DNA of 64,000 nt, taken from NCBI GenBank assembly GCA_000170815.1, contig ABCO01000003.1, positions 62,001 to 126,000 of the forward strand. The letters are read 5' to 3'. This stretch comes from an unidentified eubacterium SCB49 (GTDB lineage: Bacteria > Bacteroidota > Bacteroidia > Flavobacteriales > Flavobacteriaceae). The position numbers were made by a program, and so were the translations under genes. Of this stretch, positions 1 to 9,675 are shown in pieces (position 1 is the stretch's first letter; every line of letters starts with the position of its first letter). The notes beneath the pieces were generated by a model. It was given only the letters and a program-made list of their open reading frames with translations, made no database searches and was not told the DNA's origin.

Positions 1-43
1 TGAATACTTTAGAAAAAAATAACTGCTGAAATTTTCAAGGTAT

Positions 44-72
44 TTGCAATCGTGATAAAGATTGTATTTTTG
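44..72 (+). promoter_or_regulatory. Promoter of the pseudouridine synthase gene
   Basis: TTG at 44-46 and TATTTTTG at 65-72 are 18 bases apart, an exact fit to the Bacteroidota primary-sigma consensus TTG-N17..23-TAnnTTTG. The -7 box ends 18 bases before the ATG at 91, so transcription would start just upstream of that codon. This rules against the in-frame GTG at 52, which lies inside the promoter. Confidence 0.6.
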
Positions 73-90
73 AAGACTCAATTAACACTC

Positions 91-666
91 ATGCCCAAGC
101 ATATTCATTATAAATTATACAAGCCTTACGGTTATGTTAGTCAATTTATGACTAATGATAGACACGCTAAAAACAAGCGATTTTTAGGAAGTCTAGCAGA
201 TTTTCCGAATGGAATTATGGCCATTGGTCGCCTAGATGAAACTTCGGAAGGGCTCATTTTACTTACCACAAATGGAGCGTATAGTTATCACGTAAATAAT
301 AGTAATATAGAGAAAGAATATTATGCGCAAGTAGATGGGATTATTACAGAAAAAGAGATAAAAATATTACAAAAAGGACTGCCTATAAGTATTAATGGTT
401 CTATATATCATACCAAACCTTGTAAGGCAAAACGCATTGATACTCCCCTATTACCACCTACCAGGCAACGCATTAGAGATGATCGACATGGCCCTACTTC
501 TTGGGTTTCAATAACAGTTACCGAAGGAAAATTTAGACAGGTACGTAAAATGACAGCAGCAGTTGGTTTTCCTACACTTAGACTTGCAAGAGTTCGCATT
601 GGAGAGTATAAAATAGAACAAATGCAACCTGGTGATAGTGAAAAAATAGTTGTTGAAGCCTTATAA
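91..666 (+). CDS. Pseudouridine synthase, RsuA/RluB/RluE family
   Basis: This is a 191-residue RNA pseudouridine synthase that isomerises uridine in rRNA. The catalytic-aspartate motif GRLDETSEGLILLT follows a short N-terminal stretch beginning KLYKPYGYVSQF. A later segment, VTEGKFRQVRKMTAAVGFPT, is the conserved family end motif. There is no N-terminal S4 domain, which with the short length points to the RluE type that modifies 23S rRNA; the exact target base cannot be read from sequence. I place the start at ATG 91 rather than GTG 52 because a good promoter overlaps the GTG and the family fold begins at the ATG. It stands alone and converges with the metalloprotease gene across a shared terminator. 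Confidence 0.9.
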   Translation: MPKHIHYKLYKPYGYVSQFMTNDRHAKNKRFLGSLADFPNGIMAIGRLDETSEGLILLTTNGAYSYHVNNSNIEKEYYAQVDGIITEKEIKILQKGLPISINGSIYHTKPCKAKRIDTPLLPPTRQRIRDDRHGPTSWVSITVTEGKFRQVRKMTAAVGFPTLRLARVRIGEYKIEQMQPGDSEKIVVEAL

Positions 667-712
667 TGTTTTGCAATACATAACCGCCTTAAAAGTATTA
701 AACAGTACGCAT

Positions 713-742
713 AAAAAAACCTCGAGCTTGGCTCGAGGTTTT
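713..742. terminator. Bidirectional intrinsic terminator
   Basis: A 10-bp perfect stem, AACCTCGAGC (718-727) with GCTCGAGGTT (731-740), has a TTG loop. It is flanked by an A-run (713-719) on the left and T residues on the right, so it can end transcription from both convergent genes. Confidence 0.85.
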
Positions 743-769
743 ACTATTTTAGAAAAAAAATGATACTAA

Positions 770-3223
770 TTATTTAGGATCTAAGATCATTTTAATTCGC
801 TCATTTAAATCTTCTAAATGATATTTACTCATTGTGTCACTAGTTCTTCTTGCTGCAGCAGCAGTACTCGATTGTAAGCGATTTAACTCTGCTCTTGCTA
901 CAGAACGAATATCACTCTGACTTACATTTACCTTAGTACCACGTCTTACATTTCCTTGATCTTCTGTCATTAAAAATTCAAGTCTATCTACATAGGCTCT
1001 TTGTAAATTTCTTCTGTAAGTATCAATGCTGTTTCCGCTAGAAAGTTCTGTAAATATACCGGCACGTAAATCATCCATCATATTTAATAAAGAATAACTC
1101 TCTGATCCATTTACAGCTTCATTTTCACTCATACGAGCCATTCTACCAAAATCTAAAAGATTATTTAAAGTACGTACTTGAACGTTTCTTAAATTTTCTA
1201 CACTACCGTCAAATTGTATTTTATTAAATATATTTTGATCTAATAACCACTGTGGCGTTGCGAATAACTGTTCATTAATAAAAAGTAAACTTTCTTTTTG
1301 TCTTTCTTTAGCAACAGGAGTATATACAGCGCCTTCTTGATCGTAAGTTTTATAGTATTCATAAACACCTCCAACATTTGATGAAACATGCCCCATATAT
1401 CTATTAAATTGTCCAACTACTTGATCATACATAGTCCCTAAGTCGTCATAGTTTTTACCATCTTCCGCAGTATATTCTATAAGTTTTGGAACAATTCTTT
1501 TAAGGTTCATAATTCCGTAGTTACTTGCTTTTACAGCATCATCACCTAAATCTTCTGTTTGAGAACTCGGATCGATAACTCCTCTTTGTTGGCTACCAAA
1601 ACGATACAATGGATCTCCGGCGTGTTCTAAAATCCATTGGTCTAGAATTGGTTTTTCTTCTTCGGCTGTTTTACCAAGTATGGCTCTATATCCCCAGTTA
1701 ATAGAGTATTTATCATATACGCCTATGTTAGGCATTAATGCTACATCTCCATCACCTGGTTGCGCTACATAGTTAAAACGAGCATAATCCATAATAGATG
1801 GTGCTGTACTATATTTTGCTGTAAATTCTGGATCACGTAAAGAGTCTACTGGATAGGCCACAGAACTTCCCATATTATGAGGTAAACCTAGTGTGTGTCC
1901 AACTTCGTGAGAAGATACAAAACGAATTAAACGTCCCATAATTTCATCTTTAAACTTGACACCACGAGCTTCTGGGTTAATTGCAGCTGTTTGTACAAAA
2001 TACCAGTTACGTAATAAAGTCATTACATTGTGATACCAGTTAATATCAGACTCTAAAATTTCTCCAGATCTAGGGTCACTTACGTGAGGTCCATTTGCAT
2101 TAGGTATAGGTGAAGCTAAATAACGTACAACAGAATAACGTACATCTTCTGGTGACCATTCTGGATCTTCTTCAACCGTAGGTGGTTCTTTTGCTATAAT
2201 AGCGTTTTTAAAACCTGCTGCTTCAAAAGCCACTTGCCAATCTTCAATACCTTGCTTAATATATTTTTTCCATTGCTCTGGAGTAGCTCTATCTACATAA
2301 TATACAATCTGTTTTTTAGGCTCTACTAGTTCGCCACGTAAATAAGCTTCTCTATCTTCTGGTTTTACTTCTAATCTCCATCTATCTAGATAACGTACTG
2401 TTTTACTTTCTTGAGCATCTAAACCATAATCTGTTTGACCTCTTGCAAACCATCCTACACGCTCATCAAAATAACGGCGCTTCATTGGTGTTTCTGGCAA
2501 TAAAATCATAGAAGTATTCATCTCTACAGTTATAGAACCTAAAGATCCATTACTTGGCGGATTTTTTGCTTTGTATGTTTTTACATGTCTAGCCTCAATA
2601 TTTTCAGGATAACTTTTTACAGTTTCTATATAAGATCTAGATTTGTCTATGCTAGAAACCTTACGCTGTTCTCTATAATAGTTAGGGATTCCAAGTGCTT
2701 TCACATCTTCTTCAAGAAATCCATTCACTTTTATTACAGTAGATGTAGAGTCTTTACTAATAGTTTCTATATCAAAAGCATACAAGATAGGCTCAAAGTT
2801 AGAGTTATTTACCGCCTCATGAATTGGTAAAGAATCTGCAGCAACTACTTGATGCGAAATGATACGCAATAAAACTTGGTCTTCCTTACGATCCCAACGC
2901 AATACTTGTGTATTTGCTTTACCACCACCAAAACCAAGGTTAGATGCTGTTTTAGCAATACGAGAAACCATTAGCATCTCTTTATTAAATAAGCTATCAG
3001 GAATTTCGTAGTAAAAGTCTTTTTTCACTTTGTGAACCGTAAATAAACCAGAATCTGTGATGGCATCTTTTGTGATGATTTCATCATAATCCTTCATCGC
3101 ATCCTTATCTTTTTTCTTAGAAAGGGCTTCTGTGCCATCTTTTCCTTTTTTCATCCCCTTTTGTGTAGAACAAGCGGTAATCATAAAGAATACGGCGAGT
3201 ACAGAGAGCATTTTGTACTTCAT
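770..3223 (-). CDS. Secreted zinc metalloprotease lipoprotein (DUF5117/DUF5118, metzincin-like)
   Basis: This 817-residue protein is a zinc-dependent metalloprotease of the large Bacteroidota DUF5117/DUF5118/DUF4953 family. An N-terminal signal peptide with lipobox ITAC (Cys18) predicts a lipoprotein anchored in the outer membrane. A long N-terminal domain precedes the zinc-binding signature HEVGHTLGLPH (His439, Glu440, His443, His449), which has the metzincin HExxHxxGxxH spacing. The C-terminal third is helical and carries no motif I recognise. The natural substrate is unknown; extracellular protein or peptide degradation is an inference. It is monocistronic: a terminator follows it, and 220 bases free of genes separate it from the next gene upstream. 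Confidence 0.85.
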   Translation of the reverse strand: MKYKMLSVLAVFFMITACSTQKGMKKGKDGTEALSKKKDKDAMKDYDEIITKDAITDSGLFTVHKVKKDFYYEIPDSLFNKEMLMVSRIAKTASNLGFGGGKANTQVLRWDRKEDQVLLRIISHQVVAADSLPIHEAVNNSNFEPILYAFDIETISKDSTSTVIKVNGFLEEDVKALGIPNYYREQRKVSSIDKSRSYIETVKSYPENIEARHVKTYKAKNPPSNGSLGSITVEMNTSMILLPETPMKRRYFDERVGWFARGQTDYGLDAQESKTVRYLDRWRLEVKPEDREAYLRGELVEPKKQIVYYVDRATPEQWKKYIKQGIEDWQVAFEAAGFKNAIIAKEPPTVEEDPEWSPEDVRYSVVRYLASPIPNANGPHVSDPRSGEILESDINWYHNVMTLLRNWYFVQTAAINPEARGVKFKDEIMGRLIRFVSSHEVGHTLGLPHNMGSSVAYPVDSLRDPEFTAKYSTAPSIMDYARFNYVAQPGDGDVALMPNIGVYDKYSINWGYRAILGKTAEEEKPILDQWILEHAGDPLYRFGSQQRGVIDPSSQTEDLGDDAVKASNYGIMNLKRIVPKLIEYTAEDGKNYDDLGTMYDQVVGQFNRYMGHVSSNVGGVYEYYKTYDQEGAVYTPVAKERQKESLLFINEQLFATPQWLLDQNIFNKIQFDGSVENLRNVQVRTLNNLLDFGRMARMSENEAVNGSESYSLLNMMDDLRAGIFTELSSGNSIDTYRRNLQRAYVDRLEFLMTEDQGNVRRGTKVNVSQSDIRSVARAELNRLQSSTAAAARRTSDTMSKYHLEDLNERIKMILDPK

Positions 3224-3442
3224 AAAAATTATTTTTTAGTTGAACGTCCGAAAATACCAATTTTAAATACGGTTCTATATTACTAATATGTTAAAACAAG
3301 CTTAAAATGTTTAACTAAAATATGGTTCATCTAAAATAATGTTGAAAATGAAATGGAAAAAATCACTGTATATAAGAAATATGTGATTTTGAGTTTATCA
3401 AAAATTGAAGATATCTTGATTTAATAAACTAATTGTTTTGCG

Positions 3443-4900
3443 TTATTCATCTATAAAATGCGCATCAAGAAAAGCCAATCGTTTTTTAAGCCACGTGGTC
3501 ATAAACAGAAGATCTTTATCGTCATGACCCTGTTTCCAGAGTAAAGCTTCTCTTTCAAAAACGTGTTGCTCATTAAACTTAGTTATATGATTTGTAATAG
3601 TCCCAAAGAGTGCTTCATCTTTAAAATGAGATTGTCTTAATTCTTGCCAGCGAGCAATAACCTTCTTTCTATACTCATTGGGGTTTTCATCCCAAAGCCT
3701 AGAAAATAAATGATTACTCAAAATATCTGTAGTAATATTCATTTCACGACCATCTATTACGGTGCCTAAAACACCATCAAGGTCCCAGGGAACGATGAAG
3801 TATGGAGTGTTTGTATTGTATTTTGCTATATAATAATTCTTACCTAAATTATCTGTCCCTCTCAATAAATTTATAAAAAGGTAATAATCAATTAAGTTCT
3901 GCTCATTAAAGTGGGTTGTGTAGTTTGCTGCAAATTCTTCTTCAGAAGCGTTTACTACAAAAGCAGTTGTTTTTTGAATATTATCAAAAAAATAAACATA
4001 ATCTTCTACATCAGGATATTCTAATCTAAAACCACCCCAATGTGGTAATGATGATTTAAACTCAGGTGCTTCTTTAAACTCTGTCGCTCCTTGATAATAG
4101 GCGGCTTTATAAAGTTCTCCACGTACTATTCCCTCTTCTTTTTTCTTTAATTTAAGTAGTTTTCTGTCTACTTGATCAACCATTAAAAATATACCCTGGT
4201 ATTCATTATTTACAAATACTTCTACATACTGCTCTCCTATTCCACTTTTAGCTTCGGGTTCTTCATCTATATAATAAGGAGTATGAATAGCTCTCCAAAG
4301 TTGTTGCGAAAAATTGGCACGCATTCTCAATGGTTCATTGTACATAGCATCCAATACAAAATCGTCATCTTCTCGTAAACCGTTAAAACTTAAATCTTTT
4401 GATTCTTTAGAAATTTCGTCATCCCAAAATTCAATATCAAATGATTTCTTCGGAAATTTTAAAGATATGTTTCCTCTGTGCTCAATACCGATAGTACTTA
4501 CAAACGAAGTGTCTTTATCATAATAACGAAATTCTGCAGCTATTTTAGGGGCATCAATAATACTATCTTTTGCACTAATATGTATTACAGGAAAACGAGT
4601 GGGATATACCGTATAAGCTTTATTATCTTTAGTTACTTGATACGTTTGGTTTTTTGAAATTTCAGAAATTGACGTTTCTAATTGATAACTACCATCAAAA
4701 TTAAAACTTGACCAATTTCCCGTATTTAAAATTTCAGAAGTATTCCAGACAATAATATTGTTTGTATCATCAATCACATAACTATATGGAAGTGGTTGGT
4801 CTGATACATTATTCTGGCAAGAAGCAGTAAAGAATGAGAAACAGCAAATAACATTTAGTAATATGTATTTTGTAAAATGTTGAATTGCGGTTGTAGTCAT
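3443..4900 (-). CDS. CotH-kinase family lipoprotein
   Basis: This 485-residue protein belongs to the CotH family, atypical protein kinases first known from Bacillus spore coats and common as secreted proteins in other bacteria. Family blocks visible are GIEHRGNISLKFPKKSFDIEF (about residues 134-154), NEPLRMRANFSQQLW, NNEYQGIFLMVDQVDRKLL and, near residue 370, YFIVPWDLDGVLG, whose aspartates are likely metal or catalytic residues. The N-terminus has a hydrophobic segment ending in FTASC (Cys28), so it should be an exported lipoprotein. It starts one base after the stop of the upstream gene and is surely co-transcribed with it. The substrate in Gram-negative bacteria is not known. Confidence 0.8.
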   Translation of the reverse strand: MTTTAIQHFTKYILLNVICCFSFFTASCQNNVSDQPLPYSYVIDDTNNIIVWNTSEILNTGNWSSFNFDGSYQLETSISEISKNQTYQVTKDNKAYTVYPTRFPVIHISAKDSIIDAPKIAAEFRYYDKDTSFVSTIGIEHRGNISLKFPKKSFDIEFWDDEISKESKDLSFNGLREDDDFVLDAMYNEPLRMRANFSQQLWRAIHTPYYIDEEPEAKSGIGEQYVEVFVNNEYQGIFLMVDQVDRKLLKLKKKEEGIVRGELYKAAYYQGATEFKEAPEFKSSLPHWGGFRLEYPDVEDYVYFFDNIQKTTAFVVNASEEEFAANYTTHFNEQNLIDYYLFINLLRGTDNLGKNYYIAKYNTNTPYFIVPWDLDGVLGTVIDGREMNITTDILSNHLFSRLWDENPNEYRKKVIARWQELRQSHFKDEALFGTITNHITKFNEQHVFEREALLWKQGHDDKDLLFMTTWLKKRLAFLDAHFIDE

Positions 4901-4901
4901 A

Positions 4902-5558
4902 TTATTCTTTAATGATTATAAAAGTTGCCCTATAGCCAGTTAATAAATTCCATTCTTTGGCAGAAATTAATTTACCAGTATCATCATAAATATGTAATTG
5001 TGCAGTGTTAGGTCCAGAGTCACCTTGATTAAGTGCTACAAACTCAACTTTATTAGGCCCTTTTTCTAAAGGAATATCAAAACCTTGAAAACTACCAAAG
5101 AGACTAACATTAGCTCTAACAATATCATCATTAACAAGCACCATTATTTGATCTCCATCTATAGCTTGGTGATCTCTATATGCAACATTAACTAAGGCTC
5201 GTGATACTGTAATTGAACCTAAATCTTGATCACGCGCAAACTCATCTGAAGCTTTATTTTCTGCAGAAAAATATTTTGGCGCATTATCTGTTTTATACTC
5301 TAACAACCCATCCCCTTTTGTGATGTCTAATGGTTTAGGGTCTAAATCACCTAAGTTTTTCATGTCATACTTCGGGTCCTTTTCTTCGGTCATTTTTGGA
5401 AGATTAATTTTAGGAAACGAAGAAGTTGAAGGAGGTGCTGTTTTATCTGGAGTAGGCGCATCTGGTGTGGCCTCTATTTTAATGACACGATTTGTTGTTT
5501 CTATTTGTGAAAAAACAGAAGTTGTGGTCAAGAAAAGTAAAATTATAATATATCTCAT
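4902..5558 (-). CDS. Secreted protein of unknown function, partner of the CotH gene
   Basis: This is a 218-residue protein with a clear signal peptide (hydrophobic core around residues 3-17, cleavage near SQIE). A proline- and threonine-rich linker follows at about residues 30-55, and then a beta-rich C-terminal domain with phrases such as QIMVLVNDDIVRANV and NKVEFVALNQGDSGPNTAQLH that read like an immunoglobulin-like or carbohydrate-binding fold. I do not recognise a family. It is the first gene of a two-gene unit with the CotH-kinase lipoprotein, with one base between the two, so it may be the target or a partner of the kinase; that is inference only. Confidence 0.6.
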   Translation of the reverse strand: MRYIIILLFLTTTSVFSQIETTNRVIKIEATPDAPTPDKTAPPSTSSFPKINLPKMTEEKDPKYDMKNLGDLDPKPLDITKGDGLLEYKTDNAPKYFSAENKASDEFARDQDLGSITVSRALVNVAYRDHQAIDGDQIMVLVNDDIVRANVSLFGSFQGFDIPLEKGPNKVEFVALNQGDSGPNTAQLHIYDDTGKLISAKEWNLLTGYRATFIIIKE

Positions 5559-5758
5559 TTTGGTATAAATCTACAAAGGAAAAAACAAATATCGAACCAA
5601 ACTCAATATTTTATACAAAAGACACGTTTAGAGCCATAACGTTTCAAACTTAAAATAAAAAAAAGGACTAAATGATAAATAAACGTTAATAAATTAGGAA
5701 TTGCAAAAAAAACGCCTTACCATGGCCTCAGTTAAAAATATAATATCCCAAATATCCT

Positions 5759-6625
5759 ATGAGACAACTTAAAATCACCAAGCAGGTAACTAATAGAGAA
5801 ACGAAATCCCTAAACAGTTACCTACAAGATGTTAGTAAAATTGACATGATTACTGCCGAAGAAGAGGTAGAATTAGCACAACGCATTAGAGAAGGTGATA
5901 AACGAGCTCTTGATAAATTAACAAGAGCTAACTTACGTTTTGTTATTTCTGTAGCTAAACAATATCAAAACCAAGGATTAAGTCTTCCAGATTTAATTAA
6001 TGAAGGAAATGTAGGACTTGTAAAAGCAGCAAAGCGTTTTGATGAAACACGTGGTTTTAAATTTATCTCTTATGCCGTATGGTGGATTAGACAATCTATA
6101 TTACAAGCAATTGCAGAGCAATCTAGAATTGTAAGATTACCTCTTAATAAAATTGGAGATATCAATAAAGTAAAAAAAGCAAGCATTCATTTACAACAAG
6201 TGTATGAACGTGTACCTACTGCACAAGAGATTGCAAACGAACTTGATATTACGGTCTCTAGCGTAAAGTCTTCTATGAAAAACAGTAACCGTAGTATTTC
6301 TATGGATGCTCCTTTTCAAGAAGGTGAAAACGATAACAACTTATATGACGTAATTAGTTCTGGTGAATCTCCTAATCCAGATAATGGATTAATGCAAGAA
6401 TCGCTTAAAACCGAAATTGACAGAGCATTAGATACGTTATCTCAAAGAGAAGCAGATGTTGTAAAACTTAACTTTGGTCTTTCTGGTAACCCAGTAATGA
6501 CACTACAAGAAATAGGAGATACATTTGATTTATCTAGAGAACGTGTTCGTCAAATTCGTGAAAAAGCGATTAGAAGATTACGTCACGAATCTAAAAGTCA
6601 CATATTAATGAAGTATTTAGGATAA
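5759..6625 (+). CDS. rpoD: Primary RNA polymerase sigma factor (sigma-70)
   Basis: This 288-residue sigma-70 factor is the short primary sigma typical of Bacteroidota: it lacks region 1.1 and the large non-conserved insert of the E. coli protein. Region 1.2 begins at about residue 17 ([27 protein letters not shown]). Region 2 contains [23 protein letters not shown] and [15 protein letters not shown]. Region 4 carries [28 protein letters not shown], the -33 element-binding helix-turn-helix. It would recognise the TTG / TAnnTTTG promoters seen elsewhere in the window. It is transcribed alone and ends at a strong terminator. Confidence 0.96.
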   Translation: MRQLKITKQVTNRETKSLNSYLQDVSKIDMITAEEEVELAQRIREGDKRALDKLTRANLRFVISVAKQYQNQGLSLPDLINEGNVGLVKAAKRFDETRGFKFISYAVWWIRQSILQAIAEQSRIVRLPLNKIGDINKVKKASIHLQQVYERVPTAQEIANELDITVSSVKSSMKNSNRSISMDAPFQEGENDNNLYDVISSGESPNPDNGLMQESLKTEIDRALDTLSQREADVVKLNFGLSGNPVMTLQEIGDTFDLSRERVRQIREKAIRRLRHESKSHILMKYLG

Positions 6626-6646
6626 TACTTATTTAATAATTTAAAA

Positions 6647-6678
6647 AACGGAAGCGAGTAATTGCTTCCGTTTTTTTT
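6647..6678 (+). terminator. Intrinsic terminator of the sigma factor gene
   Basis: Stem ACGGAAGC (6648-6655) pairs with GCTTCCGT (6664-6671) around an 8-base loop and is followed by eight T residues. It lies 22 bases after the rpoD stop codon. Confidence 0.9.
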
Positions 6679-6833
6679 ATGCATTATCGCTACTATATAT
6701 ATTAAGGAGTAAAAAATCTCAAATAATAGTGTTGTGATACTTTTAGCTATGTTTTAACAAAACTATAATAGTCGTCAGTAAATAATTTTATGACATTTAC
6801 GATCTATTAATAACAAACCATAAATTTAGTATT

Positions 6834-7694
6834 ATGAAAAAAATTGCAACACTTTCAGTGTTATCCCTAGCAATTTTGACAGCATCTTGCGTGTCAAAAA
6901 AAAAGTATGTGACCCTTCAAGGTCAATACGATGAAACAGTATCAACCCTTAGCAAAACTCAATTAGAGAATGAACGACTAGAAACTCGACTCACTGATAT
7001 TGATGAAAAAGTAGATTCGTATTACAAGAGAATACAATCATTGTCAGATAGTAATTCTTCGCTAGAGCAACTTAGCAATAGCCGTTATCAAAAAATGGGT
7101 AATGTAGTTGTTTCTGAAAATGATAAGATTAAAATGAAAAAAGCATTAGCAGACGTAGATCCTGTTAAGCTTAAAAATGCAAAAACGCTTCAAGATTCTA
7201 TGAATCTTATTATCTCTCATAACCTTAAAAAAGGGTTAAGTTCAGAAATGATGACAGATAATGATGATATTGACATCTCTATAGATGAGACTGTAGTGAT
7301 GATTACTATTTCAGACAAAATGTTGTTTAACTCTGGGAGCTATAGAATAAACGCTAAAGCAAATCCATTGTTAGAAAAACTAGCAGCACTTATTAATAGT
7401 GAGCCAGCTTTAGAAGTAATGGTAGAAGGTCATACAGATTCGCAAACAGTTAAACCTGGAGCCATTGTAAAAGACAACTGGGATTTAAGTGTAGAACGCT
7501 CAACTGCAGTAATAAGAAAGTTACAAGATCAATACAATGTAGCTCCAGAAAAGTTAATTGCAGCTGGACGTAGTAGTTACCACCCAGTTACAGAAAATGA
7601 CACAAAAGACGGAAGGTCTAAAAATAGAAGAACAAGAATCGTAATATTACCTAATCTTGATAAGTTTTTAGCGCTTTTAGCTGATAATGGATAA
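6834..7694 (+). CDS. OmpA-family lipoprotein
   Basis: This 286-residue peptidoglycan-associated lipoprotein has a signal peptide ending in LTASC (Cys19). A coiled-coil region follows at about residues 30-85, then a C-terminal OmpA domain from about residue 160. The peptidoglycan-binding motif VEGHTDSQTV (about 199-208) and the later NRRTRI are present. It should tether the outer membrane to the cell wall from the periplasmic side. It is monocistronic, with 208 non-coding bases before it and a very strong terminator after it. A pairing sequence CTATGTTTT/AAAACTATA at 6747-6767 lies in its upstream region, with unknown role. Confidence 0.88.
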   Translation: MKKIATLSVLSLAILTASCVSKKKYVTLQGQYDETVSTLSKTQLENERLETRLTDIDEKVDSYYKRIQSLSDSNSSLEQLSNSRYQKMGNVVVSENDKIKMKKALADVDPVKLKNAKTLQDSMNLIISHNLKKGLSSEMMTDNDDIDISIDETVVMITISDKMLFNSGSYRINAKANPLLEKLAALINSEPALEVMVEGHTDSQTVKPGAIVKDNWDLSVERSTAVIRKLQDQYNVAPEKLIAAGRSSYHPVTENDTKDGRSKNRRTRIVILPNLDKFLALLADNG

Positions 7695-7722
7695 TGTATT
7701 ATTATAAAAAAACACAATTATT

Positions 7723-7759
7723 AAGGTCGCTATTTGTTTATTCAAATAGCGACCTTTTT
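7723..7759 (+). terminator. Intrinsic terminator after the OmpA lipoprotein gene
   Basis: A 14-bp perfect stem, AAGGTCGCTATTTG (7723-7736) with CAAATAGCGACCTT (7743-7756), has a 6-base loop and is followed by T residues. Confidence 0.93.
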
Positions 7760-7833
7760 ATTTTTTTAAATTATTTTTTTGAAAAAAGAGAAATATATTT
7801 TATCTTAAACAATAAGAAAAATTATTATTCATT

Positions 7834-8244
7834 TTGAAATTTAAAGATTCATCAAAATATCACCTCACAAAAAAAGTACTTCATACTAAAATTGGAGATT
7901 TTTATATTTCCGATACATTTATAGTTTCAGAAATAAAAGAAGGTGCACATGTTGATTGGGCTACTGCAGAAAAAATTATCGATGAAATGTATTTATGCTA
8001 TGATAGAAAAGAGGTTAATGTTTCTTACATATCAAATAGAATAAACAAATACTCTATCTCACCCGTAGATTGGCATAAGTTCTTTTTAAACAATCATAGG
8101 TTAAAATCTATTAATATTGTTTCGTACCATAGAACTAGTGCTTCTTTTTTCTTTTTAGAAAAGATTTTTATAAAAACGAAACTCTATAAATTTACAAAAC
8201 TTGAAAAAGCTCTTGATAACGTATTACAAAACGTTGACAAATAG
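7834..8244 (+). CDS. Small conserved protein, possibly STAS/SpoIIAA-like
   Basis: This is a 136-residue soluble protein with no signal peptide or membrane segment. The alternation of strands and helices (GDFYISDTFIVSEIKEGAHVD, then TAEKIIDEMYLCYD, NVSYISNRIN and SINIVSYHRT) resembles the SpoIIAA/STAS-like fold seen in other small flavobacterial proteins, but I cannot assign it firmly. No ATG is available: the start used is TTG at 7834, and the in-frame codon before it is ATT at 7831. The gene follows a strong terminator, so it needs its own promoter, and it converges with the SDR gene. Confidence 0.6.
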   Translation: MKFKDSSKYHLTKKVLHTKIGDFYISDTFIVSEIKEGAHVDWATAEKIIDEMYLCYDRKEVNVSYISNRINKYSISPVDWHKFFLNNHRLKSINIVSYHRTSASFFFLEKIFIKTKLYKFTKLEKALDNVLQNVDK

Positions 8245-8278
8245 CCTTTTCAAGTATGTTATATGCTAAATAAGATCT

Positions 8279-9001
8279 CTATTTAGTAGGTGGCATAGAA
8301 GGTCTAACCTCTATCTTACTTGGTAATGTTCTAGGGTTCATTTTAATAAGATCTACAACTAATTCGCCAATGTCTTCAGGCTGTATTTTCCAATCGCCAG
8401 ATGCATCAGGTTCATTTCCGTTAAAATAAGATGAAACTGTTCCAGGCATAATTGTACTTACTTTTATACCACTTTGTCTTACATCTAGCATCGCTGCTTG
8501 TGTAAAACCAGTTACTCCAAATTTACTGGCGTTATATGCTGTACCGCCTGCAAAAAAGTTAGTTCCAGCTAAACTAGATATTGATATATAATATCCTTCA
8601 CTCTTTTTTAATGGTTCTAAAGATGCTTTAAGACTGTAAAATGCACCCGTTAGGTTTGTATCAATAACATCATTCCACTGTTCTATGGAAATATCTGCTA
8701 TGTTTCCAAAATGTCCTAAACCAGCATTTGCTACCATCACATCAATACCTCCAAAAGCTTCAACTGCTTTTTCAACTGCATTTACTTGATCTGTATAATT
8801 ACGAACATCTGCTGCAACACCAAGTGCGGCATTTGTATTAAATTCTTTGTTCAAAGATTCGGCAGCTTTATCTGCACTTTCTTGACTTCTACTTGTTAAA
8901 ACTACATTTAATCCATTTGCTAATAATTTTTGAGCAATTCCGTAGCCTATTCCTTTAGATCCTCCAGTAACGAAGGCTGTTTTACCTTTTAAGTTTTCCA
9001 T
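8279..9001 (-). CDS. Short-chain dehydrogenase/reductase
   Basis: This 240-residue classical SDR oxidoreductase uses NAD(P)(H). The Rossmann glycine motif TGGSKGIGYG is near residue 15, NAGLG near residue 91, and the catalytic Ser-Tyr-Lys set appears in SISSLAGTNFFAGGTAYNASK (Ser about 140, Tyr about 155, Lys about 159). The substrate cannot be read from the sequence. The C-terminus is short and charged (KIEVRPSMPPTK), as in family members annotated as general 3-oxoacyl-ACP reductase-like enzymes. It is single and convergent with the small protein at 7834-8244, 34 bases away, with no clear terminator between them. Confidence 0.88.
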   Translation of the reverse strand: MENLKGKTAFVTGGSKGIGYGIAQKLLANGLNVVLTSRSQESADKAAESLNKEFNTNAALGVAADVRNYTDQVNAVEKAVEAFGGIDVMVANAGLGHFGNIADISIEQWNDVIDTNLTGAFYSLKASLEPLKKSEGYYISISSLAGTNFFAGGTAYNASKFGVTGFTQAAMLDVRQSGIKVSTIMPGTVSSYFNGNEPDASGDWKIQPEDIGELVVDLIKMNPRTLPSKIEVRPSMPPTK

Positions 9002-9069
9002 AATAAAAATTTTGATAAAGTTACAAACTCTACGTAACTGTTCTATTAAGATTTCCTTAATTTTATATA

Positions 9070-9675
9070 ATGAAATTTATTGTCGCTTCCCTCCTATTTT
9101 TTTTACCAATTAACTCATTAGATTCTAGTAAATTAGTTGATATGATATTCTATGGCGATGAGTTTGATTATGAAATTCGTTATGCGACACCAAATAACTT
9201 TATTGGCGAAACACTTTATGATTGTCCTAAATGTCTACTACAACCAGAAGTAGCCAGGGCTGTTTGGGAAGCAAATCAATACTTTTGTGAGTTTGGGTAT
9301 AAAATTAAGTTTTATGATTGTTACCGACCGCTAGACGTACAGAAATATATGTGGTCTAAAGTACCTCGACCTACTTATGTTGCAAATCCTTATGGTAAAG
9401 GTAGTATTCATAATCGAGCTGCAGCAGTAGATATCACACTGGTGACGCTAGAGGGCTGTTTTGTAGATATGGGTAGTGATTATGATTTTTTTGGGCGTAG
9501 CTCTCACATAGATAATTTTAATTTTTCTGCTGAAATTTTAGCAAATAGAAAATTGCTCAGAGAAGGCATGCAAAAACACGGTTTTAAAACAGTACGAACA
9601 GAATGGTGGCATTATAGTTTCAAGAAAAACTATTCGTTTCCGGTTATGAACGAAGAATTACCTTGTAATGGCTAA
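9070..9675 (+). CDS. D-alanyl-D-alanine dipeptidase, VanX/DdpX type (peptidase M15D)
   Basis: This 201-residue zinc peptidase should hydrolyse D-Ala-D-Ala. The N-terminal hydrophobic segment (residues 3-16) suggests export, so the role is more likely recycling of wall peptides in the periplasm than vancomycin resistance. The zinc ligands are visible as SIHNRAAAVDI (His114, Asp121) and EWWH (catalytic Glu178, His181). The substrate-side arginine is in YDCYRPLDVQ (Arg86). It lies alone between the SDR gene (divergent) and the MscS gene (convergent), with no vanA/vanH-like neighbours, which argues against a resistance cassette. Confidence 0.85.
   Translation: MKFIVASLLFFLPINSLDSSKLVDMIFYGDEFDYEIRYATPNNFIGETLYDCPKCLLQPEVARAVWEANQYFCEFGYKIKFYDCYRPLDVQKYMWSKVPRPTYVANPYGKGSIHNRAAAVDITLVTLEGCFVDMGSDYDFFGRSSHIDNFNFSAEILANRKLLREGMQKHGFKTVRTEWWHYSFKKNYSFPVMNEELPCNG

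Noticed and set aside
9070..9675. Vancomycin-resistance cassette
   Set aside because: Only the VanX-like dipeptidase is present, with a likely signal peptide and no vanH, vanA or regulator genes.
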